Assembly (NCBI GenBank): GCA_035772785.1
Contig: JAOCPU010000024.1
Location: forward strand, 124,001 to 188,000
Origin: Phlebiopsis flavidoalba
Taxonomy: Eukaryota; Basidiomycota; Agaricomycetes; Polyporales; Phanerochaetaceae
DNA length: 64,000 bases
Direction of reading: 5' to 3'
Both the position numbers and the translations under genes were made by a program. Position 1 is the stretch's first letter, and each line of letters opens with the position of its first letter. Positions 57,244 to 64,000 of the stretch are shown here, piece after piece. The notes beneath the pieces were generated by a model. The model saw only the letters and a program-made list of their open reading frames with translations, was not told the DNA's origin and did no database searches.

Positions 57244-59828
57244 TGACCTCCGTAATTTTAACCTTGTTCAGTACTTCATTCGATTCCGCCATGCCGCTTC
57301 ACGAAGCGCTCGCATTTGCGAATAATTCTCCCGACTCTAATTTATTCGGGTTGTAAATATCTGTGTATAACTGGCGATAACCAGCCCTTCGATCCAAGCG
57401 ACCAGCACCAAATCGACGACAATCCTCCTCTCGAAGGCTCGCTCAGAGTCCAATACCCCAGATGCCCAGAGACGTTGCCTTCGATCAAACGCTCCAAACT
57501 CGAGGATACCGCTGAAACCCCTCGCTGAATATCAAGTTACATAATCATACAAGCAAAGATAGATGGACAAAGCCTGCCGATACTTAATGAAACTTGCGCT
57601 CGCTCGCGAAGATCACAGTGAATGTCTTGTTGGACGCCGTAGAGGATGCGGACGTAGTCATTGCAATCTGCAATCTCCAGAGCGGGAGCGGAGGTCGTGA
57701 AGCGTTCATGTTCCATTGACATATTGGCTGTACGTACTTCTCATGTCCAAATCGACTGGGTATAGCTGAATAAAGTGCAGAAAACTAAGGCCATCGTGCC
57801 CCCTGTGCAATGGCTGCGTGGGGATCTTCATCAGTTGCAGAGGGGAATAGCAACTCCCTTGCGAGCGAATTACGTAGCTTTACAAGACTTGCGTTGAAGA
57901 GACAATAACGTTAACTGCCCGACCTGTGACAAGAAGCCTTGTGAATGTGATTGATATCCGAGGTGGAAGAGGCTGTCCCCGAGCGGGGGCCATTTCGTTA
58001 TTCCCTCACTCGCAAAGTCACTACCCTTCACAAGCTCGCACCCCGAAAACGACTTGAAAATACTAATCTCTTGCATTGTCTCGTCCTCCAAGACAAAATC
58101 GGGAGCACTCTCCAGTCCGAGATATCTGCTGACGGCGAAGGATTGATGCCCCCTTCGCCCCCTATTTCAACGGATATATCCCGCTTAGATCACACGTCCA
58201 GATACGCTTGTCAGCGCGCATCGCCCCTCGTATGTTCCAACCAGGGTCTTGTGATGGAACTGGACATTATCAAGCGGAGTCGTGCGTTAGAGGGAGAGGA
58301 GCGTAGCGCATTGAGTTATTCTAGGGCAATAAGCATAATCAAAGGCATGTATTCGAGTATTCAGCCCCCTCTCTCGTCAGGCCTTACGATTATTTGAACT
58401 CTAGCATACTCCTCATCATATTACTTCAATCCACCAAGTTTCTGAACTTACGCATATAGGGGCCAAGATCACTGGTCTTGTAAAGACCTCGCTCATTCAC
58501 GTAATACAGCTCATAAATCATTGATCAGATTCAGGAGTACCTGGACCGAGGACTCATCGGAGAAGCTCGTAAGTTCATCCATTGAGTCGCTTTACAGCTA
58601 CTTCATTGTGTTACAGGCACAATTGCTTCTTCTGATCGCTTCAATACCCTCACACTATTCTCGTCAATATACGGCATCGGGCCACAAAACTGCCCGGCGG
58701 CACACACTATACGCCCTGGGACTTGCGCACCGTCACGAGGAGCTCGAAAATATACTATAGGCATTGAGTCCAGAGGAAGATGCAAGTCAGCTTGTGGAAA
58801 TTGAGCATGCCGCGGGAAGACTTCAAAGAAGGAGAAGTGGGCCTAGGAGAAACGTGGATTAAGATCGCTTTAGGACTACGAAAAGATCTTGAATTGAAGT
58901 GAGCATAGATTCGATCGCCTCGCTAGCTGGGTTGGCTGACAATGATGTAGAATACCACGTGAAGAGGTTGAAGAAATGGGCCCGCGTTGTGATGCACGAA
59001 ATGGAACAGGTACAGCCTGGGTGTGTCTCGACTATTGTCGGCGGGTAAGTGCCAGCTCCATCTGTAATCTAAGTTATCTCTGACGAATGGCTCAAAGATA
59101 TCGGCGAGGCAAGCCAGAGAGCAATGACGTGGACATAGTAATCACCCACCCTGACCCGAACAAGTCCAAGGGATTATGCAAGAGATTCATCAGACACCTA
59201 AACGCCAGGAGGTTTGTCAATGGCCACATCTTTTCCGAACATGACTAGAGCCATGAAGCAGGAATGGTCACCCATGTGATGGCACCTGCTCGGGATTTCA
59301 CAAGTCACAATCCACTCAAAAACTCGCACTGGGACTCACTGGAAAAGGCTCTGACAATATTTATTCTTCCCCAAACATCGCCGTTGTACAAGGCGGGGAA
59401 ACACGGCGCAGGCTGGACTTGATCTTCGCTCAGCCGGAGGTCTATTGGTGCGCGCGTTGTTGGCTGGTACGTCTCGGTAATTCTTCTCTCGGTTCCTAGC
59501 TGAGCCTCATGTTTTATAGGAGCATTGGGTCCATTATGTTCGAAAGAGATCTTCGGCTATGGGCTAATGAAAGAGCGTAGGTGCTCGTTTGTAAGTCTGT
59601 TTGTGTGGCTCACCGACTATGACTAGAAATATGAAGTTCGATAGCTCCGGGATGTGAGTCCAAACTCCTCGTCACGGCAATCAATCCTTGGATAGTTGAA
59701 TCAGCGCTATGTAGAACGCGTCGATATGACTCGAAACCGTTTTCTATCCAAAGGAGACCGAAAAGGAGGTATTCGACCTCTTCGGTCTAGAATGGGTCGA
59801 CCCTACTTGGCGAAACGCAGATCTCTGA
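57244..59828 (+). CDS. POL4: Family X DNA polymerase, Pol4/Pol lambda type, tandem copy A
   Basis: Pol4-type enzymes fill short gaps in non-homologous end joining and base excision repair. An N-terminal BRCT-like part is readable in pieces: AKIDGQSLP (57555), CLVG...DADVVIAICN (57620-57670) and ANYVALQDL (57867-57893). The 8-kDa domain follows: SRYACQRASPLVCSNQGLVM (58197) and ELDIIKRSRALEGEERSALS then YSRAISIIKG (58258-58347), then SSDRF near 58628 and HKTA.RLYALGL near 58685-58725. The palm has GGYRRGK split by an intron (59040/59098), PESNDVDIVITHPDPNKSKG (59116-59175) with the two catalytic Asp, and RRLDLIFAQPEVYW (about 59405-59446) with the third. TGSIMFERDLRLWANER, KFDSSG and the end, EVFDLFGLEWVDPTWRNADL, stop with TGA at 59826-59828. 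The start is uncertain. Frame breaks are numerous, but all catalytic residues are present. Confidence 0.88.
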
Positions 59829-60061
59829 AAGAGATGTCGAATTTGATCGTTACCAGTGATTTTGTAGCCTATAATCGATTCAAGACATGTTCGTTCAAGC
59901 TCAACACCCCTACACATGTAGACCAACTACTACGCATGCGAAAATAAACAGGTAGATCACGTAAGATCGGGTCGCTAAATTATCTTTAGCAGAGCATTGG
60001 GCGCTATGCTGCGCTTCGGTAGCCGTAACCTTCTCAGAGACAGCAGTCATTCAAATCGCCC
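59829..60061. other. Spacer between the Pol4 copies
   Basis: About 230 bases, AT-rich, holding the 3' flank of copy A and presumably the promoter of copy B. A read-through plus frame ends at 59947. Confidence 0.5.
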
Positions 60062-62579
60062 ATGCCGTCTGACCCCGCGACATTGACCGGTACTCTCCGA
60101 ACACTGAGTTCTTTTCTTTCTTCACACCGCGCAAAGTCTTCTACGCTTCAAGGCCGATGATGTCTCCCAAACGTCCGACGAAGCCACGACAAACCTCGTC
60201 CGTGTCATCTATTCGCCCGGAGCGGACACAAACTCAAGATGGTAGACATTCTTCCGAACACTTGGGAGTGGAAGAAGAGCTAGCACAATCACTTTCTGGT
60301 CTCGGGCTTTACATCGTTCAGGCCAAGATAGACGCTGCAAGTCTCGTCGAGCTATTCAATCTTGCAGAAACCCACAGTGCGTGTCTTGTGGAGAACATCG
60401 AGCGAGCGGACGTAGTTGTCACCGCAATCTCTATGCGAAGAAGGCTCGAGCGTCACCTTTCTTGGGATGTTGCGGTGCGTATCTCATCAATTTAAACAGT
60501 GCGTATGCCTCAACGACCACTAGAGGACCAAAGCTGTCGTAACGCCTGCATGGCTACGGGATTCGGTAGCTGCAGGGAGAATGCTCCATTGTGAGGAATA
60601 CGTGGCTTTACAAGACCTACGCAGGGAAAACTACAGATAATTGTCTCACTTGCGCTCAGATGCGCTGCCAGAGACAAGACACCGAGATAGATCAAGGTTT
60701 CGCCCGGCAGGATTCTGAAGCAGTTTCAGGATCCCCAAATTCTTCCCTTACGAATCAGACATGCGTCGCAGGCTCCTCTACGGCCATTCCACCTCCCAGG
60801 ACCTTCGAGCTACTAGACAATTACTCTCACAAGGAACACTCGTTAAATGAGCACCCATCCCGCCAGCAGCCCCCATACCGACTGATATTTCCCGGTTGAA
60901 TTATGCATCGAAATATGCTTGCCAGCGTGCATCACCATTACAATGCCCGAACCAAGCCCTTGCTGCAGAGCTCGATATCATCAGACGCAGTCGCGCTCTG
61001 GAGGGTGAGGAAGTAAGCGCACTCACTATTCTAGGGCGATAAGGCTATTCTAGGGCGATAAGCGTCATCAAAGGTCAGCTCTCGCTGACTTATATATGTC
61101 ACTCAGTCATAACACAACACGCACATCTCCTAGCCTTCCCTTCACCCATCAAATTCACACGTCAGGTCTCGAAGCTCGTCCACATAGGTCCCAAGACCAT
61201 CGCGCTGGTAATACCATTTTCTTGACCCGGAACGTGCTCCGCATCTCATTAGCAATGATTTTAATAGATTCAGGAATTTCTGGCGGATAGAGGGGAAATA
61301 TCAGAAGCTCGTGAGTACATTTTCTTAGTTCTTCTCACATTGTTCACAAAATATTCTCAGGCACGATTGCCTCGTCTGATCGCTTCGCTAGTCTGACCGC
61401 GTTGCGTTCGGCTCCATATACGGCATCGGGACACAAAACAGCTCAAAAACTCTACGCATTGGGCCTGCGCACCGGTAATCAAAGATCTCGAAGGTTTATA
61501 CTAGTGCAATGGAATGGACTCGGAACAGACAAGAACCGACTTCTGGAGATTGTGCGAGTGATGAGAATTTTCAGCAGCGCAGGGGAAGTTGAGTCTCGGA
61601 TATGACGTGGATCAGGATCGCATTGCGCTTGCGAAGCGAGTTGGAAATGAAGTAAGTATAATTTCCCACGCAGTCGAGCGAATGATCTACAAAGCCACAA
61701 AGAATCCCCCGCGATATGAGGTTGAGAAATGGACCGAGTCGTAATGCGCGCATTAGAACTGAATACAGCCAGGCTGTGTCTCAACTATCACCGGAGGTTA
61801 CGTCCTCTGCTCTTGACAATATTGGCATCTAAGGGCAATCAGTTTGCAGGTATCGGCGAGGTAAACTAGAGAGCAATGATGTTGATATGGTGATGTACGC
61901 ACCCCGATCCGACAAGTCCAAAGGTTTGTGCAAAGCTTTCGTCAAACATTTACATGCCCAAGGTCGGCGTAAAACAAGTTTTTTCCTTGATATCCACCGC
62001 AATGACGCTTGAAACAGGGATGATCACCCACGTGCTGCATCTGTATGGACATCGACCACACAATCCCCTCAAACGCTCGCATTGGGACACCTTGGAAAAA
62101 GCTCTAACGATATTCATCCTCCCTCCTACCTCACCGTTTCTACAAGGGAACACGGCGAAGGCTCGATACTAATCTTCGCTCAACCTGAAGCTTACTGGTG
62201 TGCCGTCGTCGGCTGGTACGTCATGACAATGCAATCAGTCGCGTGTAGAAGCTCATGACGGTTCGAATAGGACCGGATCCACAATGTTCCATAGGGACCG
62301 TTCGGCAATGGGCAAGCGACAAAGCGTGAGTAGTCTGCGATTGACATCAAATAGACCGTTTGATTTATTATCGCTCATAGGAACATGAGATTTGACAACT
62401 CTGGAATGTAAGTATCCGATCTATCTACATTTTGGAATGGCATGCCTAATGCCTTGCAGAACACGTCTATATGATTCGATAAGCCATTCCTATACCCACA
62501 AAGCGAGAAGGAGGTCTTCGATCTCCTGGGTCTCGTAACCGGTGGATAGACCCGACGTTTGCGTAATGCAGACCTTTGA
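60062..62579 (+). CDS. POL4: Family X DNA polymerase, Pol4/Pol lambda type, tandem copy B
   Basis: Second copy, directly downstream and in the same direction. The ATG at 60062 reads MPSDPATLTGTLRTLSSFLS; a shift then leads into SPKRPTKPRQTSS. The BRCT domain is clearer than in copy A: SGLGLYIVQAKIDAASLVEL (60296-60355), NIERADVVVTAI (60394), an intron near 60474-60530, TKAVVTPAWLRDSVAAG and EEYVALQDLR. Then come YACQRASPLQCPNQ-like sequence near 60915-60955 and ELDIIRRSRALEGEE, HKTAQKLYALGLRTG (61432-61476), GGYRRGKLESNDVDMVM (61790/61849-61895) and RSDKSKGLCKAFVKHLHAQ (61908-61963). GMITHVLHLYGHRPHNPL and SHWDTLEKALTIFILPPTSP follow (62020-62140), then EAYWCAVVGW, TGSTMF and NMRFDNSG, ending WIDPT.RNADL with TGA at 62577-62579. 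The third catalytic Asp is in CGAAGGCTCGAT at 62156-62167; one extra A after it hides the LIFAQ sequence. A duplicated 21-base stretch (ATTCTAGGGCGATAAG) occurs at 61025-61065. Confidence 0.88.
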
Positions 62580-63012
62580 GAGGTCCACCGGGATAGTACA
62601 GTCTTGCATGTCTATTGCAGTGCTACCCTATCTCACACCAGCACATAGCCCTCCGAATGTAATTGTTAACGTTGGGGTCCTTCAGGGTGTGGCGAAATTT
62701 TGCTCCGCTCTCGATGATACACTGCGTATGTATTCAATTGCGGGGGAATCATCTAGCTCATCGACTCGGAGCGAAGACATAATTTAAGGTCATGTAGAAA
62801 AAAAGGTATTATGCTTGTGGGACGGATTCAGAGCTGAACCTCATTAATCAACAAACAGGGATTAAAAAACCTGAATGACGAGTATGCATGTGTTCGACAG
62901 GCCTATTAAGCACGATTCTAATGGGGGACTATGCGCGGTACGCATACTGCGGCTCATAGCGGCGTTCACAGTGTTCATCGGCACCACCGCGGGAATACTG
63001 GCGACCGCCCCG
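62580..63012. other. Intergenic, nothing identified
   Basis: Pol4 copy B 3' flank and AT-rich spacer. A plus frame at 62542-62787 overlaps the end of copy B and shows no motif. Confidence 0.4.
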
Positions 63013-63348
63013 TCAACCAAATTTTACCAACACACTGTCTCTTGTGGTCTTGTCTCTTGAACTTGGCGCCATACTAAAGCTCTTGATTTGGTTGGAACGA
63101 GCCCCGGGACCAGGAAAGAGTATCATCGCGATGTATTCCGTAGTCGCCGACAGAGGATAGAATAGCTCCGGTCTGTCTTTGCTACGAAAGGAGTCAGCTA
63201 GGGCTCTTAGTAATGCGAAAGCTGGAGTCATACCTTCTGTACATTTTCCGATGTTGCGCATAGGTACGACTTCCCTGATGATACACATAATAGCGATGAT
63301 GAAAACTGACAACAGTGCCGTAGCGGCGTTCCGCCATATGCTTAGCAA
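63013..63348 (-). CDS. Membrane protein fragment, minus strand
   Basis: An uninterrupted minus frame of 111 codons contains two hydrophobic segments: ALLSVFIIAIMCIIREV (near 63320-63268) and LFYPLSATTEYIAMILFPGP (63168-63109), the latter followed by SNQIKSF. The arrangement recalls C-terminal helices of fungal multi-span membrane proteins such as RTA1-like ones, but I see no diagnostic motif. The gene probably starts further right (a minus frame at 63610-63837 may belong to it) and may extend out of the window. Confidence 0.35.
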   Translation of the reverse strand: MLSIWRNAATALLSVFIIAIMCIIREVVPMRNIGKCTEGMTPAFALLRALADSFRSKDRPELFYPLSATTEYIAMILFPGPGARSNQIKSFSMAPSSRDKTTRDSVLVKFG

Positions 63349-64000
63349 CCGGCTCGTGTGTCACTCCAGCTTGAATCGGCTTCCAAAGTAGTAATGACGG
63401 GACAGCAAAGGATGTCTCGAGCTATTGCGAAACCCACCGGAAAACTGCGTCAGATCCCAAGCTATTCAGGGGTCAACAAGAACAAGCCGGCACACCCCCT
63501 TTTTTTTAGAAACTACACCAAAGAAAAATATACAAGCCTAAGGCTTGTCGGCAGAATGTTTTGACCGTGTGCTTGAGCCTGCGCGAACTATGATTCTCGC
63601 TGGTTGGTTCTACGTCTGCCCCGGTTTAGCTTTATAGTTATGGACATGATGAGATGAGCGAAAGCCCAGTGTACCGGACTCACCCCTGATACAATTGCCA
63701 TTATCACAGCGGCCTAGGATGACAAGGCGACAAATCAACATGCGATTTCTGCGCATAACCCTCGTGATGATAGCAAGCGGGCCCGGAAGCTTGGAATGCT
63801 CGGACACTATGACAACCATATCACTAGAGTTTTGCATCTGTCAATATGCTATACGGTGTGTCTCCACCCAAATCACTCACCGGTCCAGAGCGAGGGTATA
63901 CGCAGAGTACAGGAGACCGGCGAAGCCCGATACCGTAGAGCACCAATTTGGGCAATCACCAGATTGAGGTTGGTTCCAGAAGACGAAGTCCCCTGCGAGC
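63349..64000. other. Right edge, nothing firmly identified
   Basis: Minus frame 63610-63837 has one mildly hydrophobic stretch and could be an upstream exon of the membrane protein. Plus frames here are short. A run of T is at 63501-63508. Confidence 0.3.

Noticed and set aside
1..64000. CRISPR arrays, bacterial operons, reverse transcriptase or transposase genes, telomeric repeats
   Set aside because: None seen: no regularly spaced repeats, no polymerase or integrase motifs of retroelements, no transposase motif and no TTAGGG arrays. This is a reading by eye and strongly decayed elements could be missed.

Overview
The window looks like nuclear DNA of a filamentous basidiomycete, most likely a mushroom-forming Agaricomycete. 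Genes are broken by many short GT...AG introns of roughly 45-70 bases. Coding is dense on both strands. Several families are typical of that class: a DUF6533-type membrane protein, basidiomycete-style F-box genes, mitochondrial presequence-bearing enzymes and an agaricomycete bZIP factor. Almost every recognisable gene, including obvious housekeeping genes, needs several +/-1 base shifts to be read through. The remnants are otherwise well conserved, so I read these shifts as mainly sequence or assembly errors of a noisy long-read draft, not mass pseudogenization. No intact open frame exceeds about 300 codons.

Layout. 0.3-3.3 kb: two unrecognised minus-strand genes, the second divergent from KRI1. 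3.3-5.9 kb: KRI1 (ribosome biogenesis). 6.9-10.0 kb: two unrecognised plus-strand genes. 10.9-12.0 kb: ketopantoate hydroxymethyltransferase (pantothenate synthesis). 12.7-13.3 kb: a small unrecognised gene. 16.1 kb: a tRNA-Thr(CGT)-like gene, followed by a mitochondrial half-size ABC transporter of the MDL1/ABCB10 type (16.5-19.5 kb). 20.1-21.3 kb: a coiled-coil orphan. 21.5-22.6 kb (minus): an NFKBIL1-like/J-domain-like protein. 22.8-28.7 kb (minus): two tandem F-box paralogues. 29.4-31.6 kb (minus): N-acetylglucosamine-6-phosphate deacetylase. 32.7-33.8 kb: NMN adenylyltransferase. A tight cluster of GATA sites lies between these last two divergent genes. 35.3-36.5 kb: a DUF6533-type membrane protein.

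40.3-55.1 kb is a distinct block. An inverted pair of about 1.6-kb repeats (40.3-41.9 and 53.5-55.1 kb) encloses about 11.6 kb. Inside are ISA2 (Fe-S cluster assembly), a YCII-related protein, poorly defined GC-rich open frames and a bZIP transcription factor. Each repeat carries a divergent promoter with conserved CCAAT, CACGTG and TATA elements and the starts of two genes I could not name. 57.2-62.6 kb holds two tandem copies of a family X DNA polymerase (Pol4/Pol lambda type: BRCT plus polymerase domains). The last 1.4 kb has a fragment of a minus-strand membrane protein.

The genes do not form one pathway. Three (KRI1, PanB, NMNAT) are core metabolism or biogenesis, three to four are mitochondrial (PanB, MDL1-like, ISA2 and perhaps the 12.7-13.3 kb gene), and the F-box and Pol4 pairs are local tandem duplications. 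Exon-level coordinates are approximate throughout because of the frame breaks.
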